This document shows positions 35,105 to 43,336 of a stretch of 64,000 nucleotides of DNA, in pieces; the stretch's first letter is position 1; each line of letters starts with the position of its first letter. Origin of the DNA: an uncultured Clostridia bacterium (GTDB taxonomy: Bacteria; Bacillota; Clostridia; Christensenellales; Borkfalkiaceae). Location: NCBI GenBank assembly GCA_934271255.1, contig CAKQQS010000007.1, forward strand, positions 24,444 to 88,443, read 5' to 3'. The position numbers were made by a program, and so were the translations under genes. The notes beneath the pieces are model-generated. The model saw only the letters and a list, made by a program, of their open reading frames with translations, was not told where the DNA came from and did not search any database.

Positions 35105-36310
35105 TTATTTTGCCGTCGACTTTTTCAATACCATATGCGTTATATTAAGCCCGCAAGCGATAAGGGTGATTACCATACCGATTATATATTCGGCTCTTAT
35201 CTCTATATAATAGGTAGCGGCAACCTTAGAAATTTCGTTATATACGCCGTAAAACATAAAGATAATTGCCGCTAATTGCAGCGCGAGCGCAATAAAACCG
35301 ACGACTACCGAACTTACGTTAACGTTAAAGGCTTTTAATATGCCCGACGTCGTAATAGCCGCAACGCCCGCCAAAAAGCATATCAAACCGATTATCGCAA
35401 GCGGTTCTTTCTGCGCGTCGAAAAACGCGGCGAATACTCCGCACTTTACCGACAAAGAACCCGAACTCGACCCCGCAACCGTTTCTTTGAATACGTAATA
35501 CCCGAACGAAACGACGGCGATACACGTGATTAAAAGCGTCGCGCTCTTCAAGATTTCCGTCAATAATTGTTTTTTATCCATCATATATGCTCGTACGCAT
35601 TGCAAACACATTACAGCCGTTACTATAATAAAGCATAATACTGTCATCGCGATGGTTGCGCTTGTTAACCGAATGGAAACGGCGCCGTTCATATTGCAGC
35701 AATACAACGAAAGAATTAACGCAACAAGCATTAAAAACACCGCTACGCCCGAAATCATATATTTATAAACGCTTCTTTTCTTTATCGCGAACATTAAAGT
35801 CCCCGTAAGCAAAAAGGCGAATACGCCGAGTATCGACAGAATGTGAAATATTAAGGTTAACGTTTTCGCCGATTTGGGTAATGCAGTTATAGCCGCCGAC
35901 GAATAACTTCCGATAAGAGTAACGTCAACCCCTAACGTTTGAAATCCTATGATAAACGTACCTATAAACGCGAAAAGCAGCGCCAGAAGACCAAGCCCGT
36001 TGCCGACGTAAAACAGCACGCTTTTTTGCGTTGCTTTGTTCGCGCCGGTTCTAGGGTTTGCGCTTTTTTGCGGAATTGCAGAATATCCGCATTGCGAACA
36101 AAACCGTTCTGTTTCTTCCATAAGTTTTCCGCAGTTAGGACAAATCTTTTTGCCGTCTACCCGTTTGCCGCAATTACTGCAATAAACGCTGTCTTCCTTT
36201 ATTTCCGCGTTACAAAAACGACAAACCTTTTTGCCGTCGAGTCTGGTTCCGCATTGCGAACAAAACTTTGCTTCGTCAAGATTTTCCGCTCCGCACTTGT
36301 TACATATCAT
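35105..36310 (-). CDS. Zinc-ribbon membrane protein, first tandem copy (three ribbons)
   Basis: A 401-residue protein with three CxxC-x(n)-CxxC zinc ribbons in a row (MICNKCGAENLDEAKFCSQCG, then CRFCNAEIKEDSVYCSNCG, then CPNCGKLMEETERFCSQCG), a linker, then about eight TM segments (from residue 105). Start at 36310 is set by AAGGAG eight bases upstream; a reading 10 codons longer would swallow that site. Head of a run of three tandem paralogues between pnp and ylxY, a spot where Bacillus has nothing. The number of ribbons differs between copies (3, 1, 0). Function unknown. Confidence 0.85.
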   Translation of the reverse strand: MICNKCGAENLDEAKFCSQCGTRLDGKKVCRFCNAEIKEDSVYCSNCGKRVDGKKICPNCGKLMEETERFCSQCGYSAIPQKSANPRTGANKATQKSVLFYVGNGLGLLALLFAFIGTFIIGFQTLGVDVTLIGSYSSAAITALPKSAKTLTLIFHILSILGVFAFLLTGTLMFAIKKRSVYKYMISGVAVFLMLVALILSLYCCNMNGAVSIRLTSATIAMTVLCFIIVTAVMCLQCVRAYMMDKKQLLTEILKSATLLITCIAVVSFGYYVFKETVAGSSSGSLSVKCGVFAAFFDAQKEPLAIIGLICFLAGVAAITTSGILKAFNVNVSSVVVGFIALALQLAAIIFMFYGVYNEISKVAATYYIEIRAEYIIGMVITLIACGLNITHMVLKKSTAK

Positions 36311-36402
36311 GTCTTTTCTCCTTTTTAATCTTTCATACATTATTTCACACGCGATTTTTCAATCGCGTAAGTTTTTCGGTTTTGTTTTCCTTTTTTATTA
36401 TA

Positions 36403-36413
36403 CCCCCCCCCCC
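36403..36413. repeat. Eleven-base poly-C tract
   Basis: A run of 11 C on the plus strand (11 G on the minus strand) about 90 bases upstream of the start of the first zinc-ribbon membrane gene. Such tracts are prone to slippage and rare by chance here. Confidence 0.85.
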
Positions 36414-36495
36414 GTACGATTTTGCAAGCGTTTTTTTAAAAAACCGTCCGCGCGCGGCAATTTTATAAAAGCGGGGCTGTAAGGTTAAAAAATTA

Positions 36496-36523
36496 CGGTG
36501 TAGCGACAATCCGTCGCTACGCC
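36496..36523 (-). terminator. Terminator of pnp
   Basis: GGCGTAGCGAC/GTCGCTACACC stem, followed on the minus strand by GTAATTTTTT, 18 bases past the pnp stop. Confidence 0.82.
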
Positions 36524-36541
36524 GATATATTGCGTTTGTTA

Positions 36542-38635
36542 TCAGTTCATTTTTTCGAGAAGTTTAAGGTCGATGCCTTTGTCGCCTATCTTGATGATTT
36601 CGACTTTGACTTTGTCGCCGATGTTCAATACTTCTTCAACGCTGTTTATTCTCTTTTCGCTCATTTTGGAAATGTGTATCATTCCGTCTTTGCCCGGAGC
36701 AAGTTCGCAGAACGCGCCGACCTTCGGTAATATTCTTACGACTTCGCTGATGAACATATCGCCGACTTCGGGATCTTTCGCAATGGAAAGAACTATCGCT
36801 TTCGCTCTTTCGGCTGCCTCTACCGAGCCGACAGACGCTATCGATACCATTCCGTCGTCTTCGATGTTAATCTTCGCGCCCGTTTCTTCGATTATCTTGT
36901 TGATGACTTTTCCGCCGCTGCCGATAACTTCTCTTATCTTGTCGGGGTTAATCATGAAACTGATGATTCTCGGAGCGTATTTGGAAAGTTCCGCGTTGGG
37001 CTCGGGTATGCAAGCGAGCATCTTTTTCAAGATTTCTTGTCTGCCTACGTTCGCTTGCGCTATCGCTTGACGCAAAATCGCTTCGTCGATGCCTTTAATC
37101 TTGATGTCCATCTGAATAGCCGTAATACCTTTTTCGGTACCCGCTACTTTAAAGTCCATATCGCCGAAGAAGTCTTCAAGCCCCTGAATGTCCGTCAATA
37201 CCGAAACTTTGCCGCTTTCGACGTCTTTGATAAGTCCCATAGCGATGCCCGCAACGGGACGAGTGATGGGAACGCCCGCGTCCATAAGCGCGAGAGTCGA
37301 TCCGCAAACGCTTGCCTGAGAAGTCGAACCGTTAGAACTCAAAACTTCGCTTACTACTCTTATAGCGTACGGGAAGTCTTCGATGTTGGGAATAACGGGT
37401 TCCAACGCTCTTTCAGCCAACGCGCCGTGGCCTATTTCACGACGACCGGGGCTTCTTAACGGTTTTGCTTCGCCCGAAGCGTAACCCGGCATGTTATATT
37501 GATGCATATATCTCTTTTCATCTTCGTTGTCAAGCCCTTCGAGTCTTTGCGCTTCGTCCATAGTGCCGAGCGTACAAGTGGTGAGAACTTGCGTTTGTCC
37601 CCTTGTGAATACGCCGCTGCCGTGAACTCTGGGAAGTACCCCGTGTTCGCACCAGATAGGTCTGATTTCCGTCAGTTTTCTTCCGTCGGGACGAACGCCG
37701 TCTTTCGTTATCTTCGCTCTTACCTTTTCTTTGGTAAGGTAATACAACGCGTCTTTGATTTCTCTTTCCATATCGGGATATACGTCCGCGAAATGGTTAA
37801 GAACGTCTTCGGTAACTTTGTCTTCCGCTACCTGACGGTCGTGTCTGTCGTAGTTGTTAAGCGCGTCGTCGAGCATTGCGCCCGCATATTCTCTTACCGC
37901 GTTGTCGATTTCTTCGGGAACGTGGTACAAATCCATTTCTTTCTTGGGTTTGCCGATTGCTTTGACTATTTCTTCCTGGAACGCGCATTGTTTTTTGATT
38001 TCTTCGTGTCCGAACAAAATCGCGCCTACCATTTCGTCGTCGCTGATTTCTTTCGCGCCCGCTTCAACCATCATTATAGCGTCTTTCGTACCCGCAAGGT
38101 TTAACGCAAGCGTGCTTTTTTCTTTTTGCGCAAGCGTGGGGTTGATAACGTATTCGCCGTCGACAATCGCTACTACTACGCTGCCCGTAGGTCCTGCGAA
38201 CGGTATGTCCGAAATCGAAAGCGCAACCGAACTGCCTAACATTGCAAGCGGTTCGGGAGCGACGTCGGGATCAACCGACAAAGCCGTCGCGATAACGGAT
38301 ACGTCGTTGAAAAGTCCTTTCGGGAAAAGGGGACGGAGCGGTCTGTCGATAAGTCTTGACGTTAAAATCGCCTTGTCGCTCGCTCTGCCTTCTCTCTTTT
38401 TAAACCCGCCGGGTATTTTGCCGATTGCGTACATTTTTTCTTCGTAGTCTACGCCGAGCGGGAAGTAGTCCATTCCCGGACGGGGTTCCGCGCCCATGGT
38501 AACGTTTACCATAACCGCCGTTTCGCCGCATCTTACGACGCAGGATCCGTTCGTTTGTCCGCAGTATTTGCCCGTTTCGATAACGACTTCTCTTCCGCCG
38601 ATGACGGTCTTAAACTCTCTGTAAGTGTCTGTCAT
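36542..38635 (-). CDS. pnp: Polyribonucleotide nucleotidyltransferase (PNPase)
   Basis: A 697-residue exoribonuclease that degrades RNA phosphorolytically from the 3' end. Two RNase PH domains (about 10-210 and 310-540; the second holds PGRREIGHGALAERAL), a KH domain (VIGSGGKVINKIIEETGAKI) and an S1 domain at the end. Full family length. Directly downstream of rpsO as in most bacteria, but separated from it by a terminator and a structured leader. Confidence 0.97.
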   Translation of the reverse strand: MTDTYREFKTVIGGREVVIETGKYCGQTNGSCVVRCGETAVMVNVTMGAEPRPGMDYFPLGVDYEEKMYAIGKIPGGFKKREGRASDKAILTSRLIDRPLRPLFPKGLFNDVSVIATALSVDPDVAPEPLAMLGSSVALSISDIPFAGPTGSVVVAIVDGEYVINPTLAQKEKSTLALNLAGTKDAIMMVEAGAKEISDDEMVGAILFGHEEIKKQCAFQEEIVKAIGKPKKEMDLYHVPEEIDNAVREYAGAMLDDALNNYDRHDRQVAEDKVTEDVLNHFADVYPDMEREIKDALYYLTKEKVRAKITKDGVRPDGRKLTEIRPIWCEHGVLPRVHGSGVFTRGQTQVLTTCTLGTMDEAQRLEGLDNEDEKRYMHQYNMPGYASGEAKPLRSPGRREIGHGALAERALEPVIPNIEDFPYAIRVVSEVLSSNGSTSQASVCGSTLALMDAGVPITRPVAGIAMGLIKDVESGKVSVLTDIQGLEDFFGDMDFKVAGTEKGITAIQMDIKIKGIDEAILRQAIAQANVGRQEILKKMLACIPEPNAELSKYAPRIISFMINPDKIREVIGSGGKVINKIIEETGAKINIEDDGMVSIASVGSVEAAERAKAIVLSIAKDPEVGDMFISEVVRILPKVGAFCELAPGKDGMIHISKMSEKRINSVEEVLNIGDKVKVEIIKIGDKGIDLKLLEKMN

Positions 38636-38673
38636 TTTTCTTTTCTCCTATTTCTCTCTTTGTTCTATTAGTT

Positions 38674-38749
38674 ACTTACGGCAACCTACCGTAAGTTTTT
38701 GATACGCTTGTATTTCCCCTTATCAGACGCGTCGGTTCTCTTTACCGAC
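38674..38749 (-). promoter_or_regulatory. Structured 5' leader of pnp with two hairpins
   Basis: Two perfect stem-loops in the pnp leader: ACTTACGG/CCGTAAGT (38674-38696) and GTCGGT/ACCGAC (38731-38749). In E. coli pnp is autoregulated through a 5' hairpin; whether this one acts likewise is inference. Confidence 0.5.
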
Positions 38750-38806
38750 TATTTAGGCGGCAACCCGAAGCGTTTTTCACCCCGACCGCGCCGTTTTCAA
38801 AAAAAC

Positions 38807-38834
38807 AAGGCGACAAATGTTAAATTGTCGCCTT
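38807..38834 (-). terminator. Terminator of rpsO
   Basis: AAGGCGACAA/TTGTCGCCTT perfect ten-base stem followed by GTTTTTTTG on the minus strand, 14 bases past the rpsO stop. Confidence 0.9.
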
Positions 38835-38847
38835 AAAAATAGTTTTA

Positions 38848-39111
38848 TTATTTTCTCAAATTCAAAGCAGCAACGACGGCTCTATAACGCTCGATGTCAA
38901 CTTCTTTCAAATAGCCGAGCAAGCGCTTTCTGTCGCCGACCATCATCATAAGTCCGCGTCTGCTGTGGTTGTCGTTCTTGTTAACTTTAAGATGTTGGGT
39001 TAAATGGTTGATTCTCTCCGTTAAAAGAGCGATTTGTACTTCCGCGCAACCCGTGTCGCCGGGGTGTCTGCCGAACTGCGCTATGATTTCCTGTTTTCTT
39101 GCTTTATCCAT
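38848..39111 (-). CDS. rpsO: 30S ribosomal protein S15
   Basis: An 87-residue S15 (usual 88-89), which binds the three-way junction of 16S rRNA early in assembly. The start at 39111 (MDKARKQEIIAQFGRHPGDTG) is preceded by AGGAGG; a 15-residue longer reading is not supported. The blocks TGCAEVQIALLTERINHLTQHLK and DNHSRRGLMMMVGDRKRLLGYL are diagnostic. Own promoter and terminator. Confidence 0.98.
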   Translation of the reverse strand: MDKARKQEIIAQFGRHPGDTGCAEVQIALLTERINHLTQHLKVNKNDNHSRRGLMMMVGDRKRLLGYLKEVDIERYRAVVAALNLRK

Positions 39112-39155
39112 AATTTTTATCCTCCTATATGGTGTAATTCGCCTTTCACAATGCA

Positions 39156-39174
39156 TACCGTTGAGTATTCGGTA
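39156..39174 (-). promoter_or_regulatory. Small hairpin in the rpsO leader
   Basis: TACCG/CGGTA stem with a nine-base loop within the 90-base rpsO leader. S15 often represses its own mRNA through leader structures; this is a candidate only. Confidence 0.3.
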
Positions 39175-39202
39175 AACTTTGTTAAGGTATCAAAGCCTTA
39201 CT

Positions 39203-39231
39203 ATTATACCAAATATATTTATATTTGTAAA
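39203..39231 (-). promoter_or_regulatory. Sigma-A promoter of rpsO
   Basis: Minus strand TTTACA (39226-39231), 17-base spacer, TATAAT (39203-39208), giving a leader of roughly 85 bases. Confidence 0.75.
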
Positions 39232-39236
39232 CTGTT

Positions 39237-40610
39237 TTATTCAAAAAGTTTTGCTTTATCTTCTATAATCTTATCGATTTTGGCGATATACGTCGCGGTA
39301 TCTTTGGGATTTGCGTATCTTTCTATCCTGTTTTCGTCTTTGAACACGCGTTTCGTGATTGCGTTCGCGCCGACGGCGACGTTGTTTGAAGTTTCTTCCA
39401 TAACCGCTATATTATACACGCACGCCTTGCCGTCTTTGCAATACCCCGTGTTTTCAAGATTACCTTTCATATACTTTTGCCGATACAGATAATACGGTTT
39501 ATACCCCTTTTCTTTAAGCGTTTTATGAGCGTAGTCGACCATTTCGCCTATGTCGCCCGAATCGAGCCGTTCCGTTTTTTCTTTAAGTTTCGACCCCGCT
39601 TTAAGCGCAAGCGTATGCACGGTAATATCTTCGGGGCTCAATTCTATCGCCTTGTCGAGCGAATACTTAAAGTCCGCAAAACTCTCGCCCGTCAGCCCCG
39701 CTATCAAATCCATGTTTATATCGAACTTGCCTTTCGCGAGTTCGTACTTGTCGATAACTTCCTTAGCCGTATGTTTTCTGCCGATGATTTCAAGCGTTTT
39801 GTCGTTGAACGTTTGCGGATTTACGCATATTCTCGTAACGCCGTACCTTTTCAGCAAATCAAGGTTTTCTTCCGTTATGGCGTCGGGTCTGCCCGCTTCC
39901 ACCGTGTATTCTACTTTTTCGTTCCCGATAACCGACCTTACCGCTTTAAGCACCCGTTCTAAATTGTCGTTGCCTATCGACACGGGCGTTCCCCCGCCGA
40001 TATACACGCTTTTCAGGTTCTTTATATACGGTTTCGCGGCGTCGAGTTCTTTTATCAACGCGTCGATATATTCGGGCAAAATATCTTTTATCTTACCCAC
40101 TTCGACGGATATAAACGAACAATACTCGCACCTTGTCGGGCAAAAAGGAATCGATACGAAAAGTTCCGTATCTTTGCTGTCCTTGTCGTAAACGCCCGTT
40201 TGCGTTTCGAGAATGTCCGCGACGAGTTTCGTTTTTTCTTCGCTTACTTTCATCGTATCGACGAAAAAATCTTTAAACTCGCCCGTTTCTTCGAGTTGCG
40301 TATACGCAAGTTTGGTAGGACGTATTCCCGTGAGCGCGCCCCAAGGCATACTCTTGCCCGTAACCCCGCTTATCGCCTTATACAGCGAAAGTTTGGCGTA
40401 ACGTATTTTAAGCCTTTTTTCTTCCGTTTCGTTTTTATACTCCGCAAGGTTGCCGTAACATTTCGCCTGCCCGTTTATAATAACCGTGTTTACGAACTTG
40501 TTCCCCGCAACTTTGCATTTGTGTTTTATATTAAGCCCGTCGCATTCGTCGAAAAGATTGATAACTTCTTTCAACCCGCTTTCCGCTTCGAGCATATCCG
40601 TTTCAAACAT
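39237..40610 (-). CDS. hemZ: Coproporphyrinogen dehydrogenase HemZ (radical SAM)
   Basis: A 457-residue radical SAM enzyme of the HemZ group. The [4Fe-4S]/SAM motif is SIPFCPTRCEYCSF (CxxxCxxC), with GGGTPVSIGNDNLERVL after it and VNPQTFNDKTLEIIGRKHT further on. About 150 N-terminal residues before the radical SAM domain distinguish HemZ from HemN/HemW. It is named for oxygen-independent coproporphyrinogen oxidation, though no other haem gene is here. Last gene of the recJ-rel-MBL run, 1 base after the MBL gene. Confidence 0.92.
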   Translation of the reverse strand: MFETDMLEAESGLKEVINLFDECDGLNIKHKCKVAGNKFVNTVIINGQAKCYGNLAEYKNETEEKRLKIRYAKLSLYKAISGVTGKSMPWGALTGIRPTKLAYTQLEETGEFKDFFVDTMKVSEEKTKLVADILETQTGVYDKDSKDTELFVSIPFCPTRCEYCSFISVEVGKIKDILPEYIDALIKELDAAKPYIKNLKSVYIGGGTPVSIGNDNLERVLKAVRSVIGNEKVEYTVEAGRPDAITEENLDLLKRYGVTRICVNPQTFNDKTLEIIGRKHTAKEVIDKYELAKGKFDINMDLIAGLTGESFADFKYSLDKAIELSPEDITVHTLALKAGSKLKEKTERLDSGDIGEMVDYAHKTLKEKGYKPYYLYRQKYMKGNLENTGYCKDGKACVYNIAVMEETSNNVAVGANAITKRVFKDENRIERYANPKDTATYIAKIDKIIEDKAKLFE

Positions 40611-40611
40611 T

Positions 40612-41199
40612 TTACTTTCCTATCGTCGTGTTTTCGCCGTGCCCCGTATACACGACGTATTTTTTGTCCGATTTCAACAACCGTCTTAAACTCTGCATCA
40701 TCTCTCTGTAATTACCCGTAGGCAAATCGCATCTTCCGTACCCGTCCGCAAACAGCGTATCGCCCGAAAAACACGCGTCCCCCGTGAAATAACAGCACGA
40801 ACCTTTCGTGTGTCCGCTCGTTTTAAGCACCTTAAAATCAAGCCCGATAAGGTTTACCGTTTGCCCGTCCGAAAACGTTTCGTCGACGTTAAACGGTTTA
40901 AAAGGCTCTCCCTCGAACATATACGCCACGTTGCCTTCGCCGTTGCACAACTCTTTTTCTTCGTCAAGACAACAAATCTTAACCCCCGCTTTTTGCAGTT
41001 CGCTACACGCTCTCGTATGGTCGAAATGCCCGTGCGTCAAAAGACAGTATTTCGGGGTAATATTTTTGCTTTTCAAAAAGTCGGCTATTTCCCGATAGGG
41101 TAGCCCTGCGTCTATTAAAACGCCTTCGCCGCCGTTCTCGACGACGAAAGTGTTGCATGCGAAACAATCGCTTTGCTTGTCAATTTTAAATACGTTCAT
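40612..41199 (-). CDS. Metallo-beta-lactamase-fold hydrolase (glyoxalase II-like)
   Basis: A 195-residue MBL-fold protein with LLTHGHFDHTRACSELQK (HxHxDH), the later His in TSGHTKGSCCY, Asp in FSGDTLFADGYGRCDLPTG and a final HGENT, a full two-metal site. It resembles the short YcbL/GloB2-like hydrolases. It lies 1 base after rel; the rel-(dtd)-MBL-hemZ order is common in Clostridia, here without dtd. Substrate unknown. Confidence 0.9.
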   Translation of the reverse strand: MNVFKIDKQSDCFACNTFVVENGGEGVLIDAGLPYREIADFLKSKNITPKYCLLTHGHFDHTRACSELQKAGVKICCLDEEKELCNGEGNVAYMFEGEPFKPFNVDETFSDGQTVNLIGLDFKVLKTSGHTKGSCCYFTGDACFSGDTLFADGYGRCDLPTGNYREMMQSLRRLLKSDKKYVVYTGHGENTTIGK

Positions 41200-41200
41200 T

Positions 41201-43336
41201 TTATGTTGCCGTCCTGAATACGTCCGTTATTTTCGGTTCTTTTTTAAGCGCGTTTATCAAATCGTCAAGGTCGTCTTTGCTCGTAAGCCTGATATTGATA
41301 TCGACGACGGCTTGTTTCGTTTTAGAGTCGATTCTGCCGTTTACCGACGTTATGTCCATCTTCATCTGAACGGTTTTCGCCGTAACCGTGGTCAGAATAA
41401 CCGCCTGATTGTCGCCTATTACCTTGATGCCCGCGGTGTACGAACTTCTGCCCGTCTGACTAGCCCATTCGACTTCTATAAGTCTGTCGCTTTCGACTCC
41501 TTTCATATTAGGACAGTCCGCTCTGTGAACGGTAAGTCCCCTGCCGCGCGAAATAAACCCTATTATCTTGTCGCCCGGTACGGGGTTGCAACAGCCCGCA
41601 AACCTTACGAGAACGTCTCCCGAAAGCCCTTTTACGACGACGCCGTTGTTCGCGCCTTGCGACATCGAATAGTGGCGTTCCGCCATTTTCGGCCTTGCTT
41701 TAAGATAATAGTCGATAAGTTTGACGAGTACCTGATTAGTCGTTACCGCGCCGTACCCTACCGACGCGTACATTTCGTCTATGCTGGCAAAACTCATACG
41801 GTTTGCGATACGCTCGAAAGACGTTTCCGTCAACAAATCGCTTAAAGCGTACCCTTTTTTTCTCGCTTCCGATTCGAGCATGCTCTTTCCCGTCTTGACG
41901 TTTTCGCTTTTCATTTCGTGCTTGAAGTACTGTTTTATTTTAGCCTTCGCGCCCGAACTTTTTACTATTTTAAGCCAGTCCCACGACGGGCCTTTGCTGT
42001 TTTGAGAAGTTATCGCTTCGACGACGTCGCCGACGGAAAGAGTCGAATTGAGCGGGACTATTTTGCCGTTGACTTTCGCGCCCGTACATTTGTTACCGAC
42101 AGCCGAGTGGATTGCGTATGCAAAATCAAGCGGAGTCGCGCCTTTGGGTAAACTGATAACGTCCCCTTTCGGCGTGAATACCAGAACTTCGTTGCTGTAC
42201 AAGTCCCCTTTCAACGTGTCCAGAAACTCTTTGCTGTCCTGAAAACTTCCTTGCCATTCGACTACTTCTCTTATCCACGACAAGCGTTTGTCGAAATCGT
42301 TTTCGTTAGACTTGTTTTCTTTGTATTTCCAGTGCGCCGCGATACCGTACTCCGCCGCGACGTTCATGTCCGCCGTGCGGATTTGTATTTCAAAAATCTT
42401 GCCGAAGTTGGTTACTACCGTAGTGTGCAGACTTTGGTACCCGTTCGGTTTGGGAGTCGCTATATAATCCTTGATTCTGCCGGGAATGGGTTTCCATAAA
42501 TGGTGAATCTTGCCGAAAACTTCGTAACACTCGTCGACAGTTTTGACGATTACGCGTACCGCCGTAAGGTCGTATATCTGATCGAGCGTTTTGTTTTGGT
42601 TTTTCATCTTTTTATAGATGCTGTAAAAGTGTTTCGGTCTGCCGAAAACTTCCCCTTCGATACCGCTTTCCGTCAGAATGTCCTGCAAATCCTTGACGAC
42701 TTCGTCGACGAACTCTCTTCTTTCTTTCAACTTTTCGTTGATGTGCGTGGTAAGATATTCGTACGCGTCGGGATCGAGATATTTAAGCGACAAGTCTTCG
42801 AGTTCGCATTTTATTTGCGAAATACCCAGCCTGCCCGCTATCGGCGCGTAAATGTCCAGCGTTTCTCTCGCCATTCTCTCCTGACGTTCCGCCGACAAAA
42901 AGTTGAGCGAACGCATATTATGCAATCTGTCCGCAAGTTTTATGATGATGACTCTGACGTCTTTCGCCATCGCGACGAAAATCTTACGGAAGTTTTCCGC
43001 CTGCTCTTCTTCGAGCGAATGGAACTCTATTCTTTCGAGTTTGGTTACCCCTTGAACAAGCCCCAAAACTTCGCCGCCGAACGCGTTGGATATATCCCCT
43101 TCGCTGACGGACGTGTCTTCTATTACGTCGTGCAGAAACGCCGCCGCAATAGTTGGCGCGTCGAGTCCCAAATCCATTAAAATGTCGGCGACGGCGCACG
43201 GGTGAATAAAATACGGCTCGCCCGACGCTCTTTTTTGTCCTTCGTGGGCGTTTTTGGCAAAATCGTAAGCCTTCTCAACCAAAGTCAGTTGAGCGCCCGT
43301 ATATATTTCGCTTAATCTTTCATATACGTCCGTCAT
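41201..43336 (-). CDS. rel: Bifunctional (p)ppGpp synthetase/hydrolase Rel
   Basis: A 711-residue RelA/SpoT-homologue controlling the stringent response. HD hydrolase domain intact (PYFIHPCAVADIL, then FLHDVIEDT near residue 68-75, and IIKLADRLHNMRSL), synthetase domain with KPNGYQSLHTTV and EIQIRTADMNVAAEYG, a TGS domain (DVISLPKGATPLDFAYAIHS), and a C-terminal ACT domain. Both activities should be present. Overlaps recJ by 4 bases (ATGA). Confidence 0.97.
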   Translation of the reverse strand: MTDVYERLSEIYTGAQLTLVEKAYDFAKNAHEGQKRASGEPYFIHPCAVADILMDLGLDAPTIAAAFLHDVIEDTSVSEGDISNAFGGEVLGLVQGVTKLERIEFHSLEEEQAENFRKIFVAMAKDVRVIIIKLADRLHNMRSLNFLSAERQERMARETLDIYAPIAGRLGISQIKCELEDLSLKYLDPDAYEYLTTHINEKLKERREFVDEVVKDLQDILTESGIEGEVFGRPKHFYSIYKKMKNQNKTLDQIYDLTAVRVIVKTVDECYEVFGKIHHLWKPIPGRIKDYIATPKPNGYQSLHTTVVTNFGKIFEIQIRTADMNVAAEYGIAAHWKYKENKSNENDFDKRLSWIREVVEWQGSFQDSKEFLDTLKGDLYSNEVLVFTPKGDVISLPKGATPLDFAYAIHSAVGNKCTGAKVNGKIVPLNSTLSVGDVVEAITSQNSKGPSWDWLKIVKSSGAKAKIKQYFKHEMKSENVKTGKSMLESEARKKGYALSDLLTETSFERIANRMSFASIDEMYASVGYGAVTTNQVLVKLIDYYLKARPKMAERHYSMSQGANNGVVVKGLSGDVLVRFAGCCNPVPGDKIIGFISRGRGLTVHRADCPNMKGVESDRLIEVEWASQTGRSSYTAGIKVIGDNQAVILTTVTAKTVQMKMDITSVNGRIDSKTKQAVVDINIRLTSKDDLDDLINALKKEPKITDVFRTAT

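Noticed and set aside
33037..36310. CRISPR or insertion sequence as cause of the repeated segments
   Set aside because: The repetition is protein-level paralogy at gene-length spacing; no short regular repeats, transposase or terminal inverted repeats were found there.
37499..38104. 201-codon plus-strand frame, and similar ones at 26644-27591 and 23726-24673
   Set aside because: Antisense to pnp, nusA and infB, with the same Phe/Arg/Tyr-rich shadow composition and no ribosome site.
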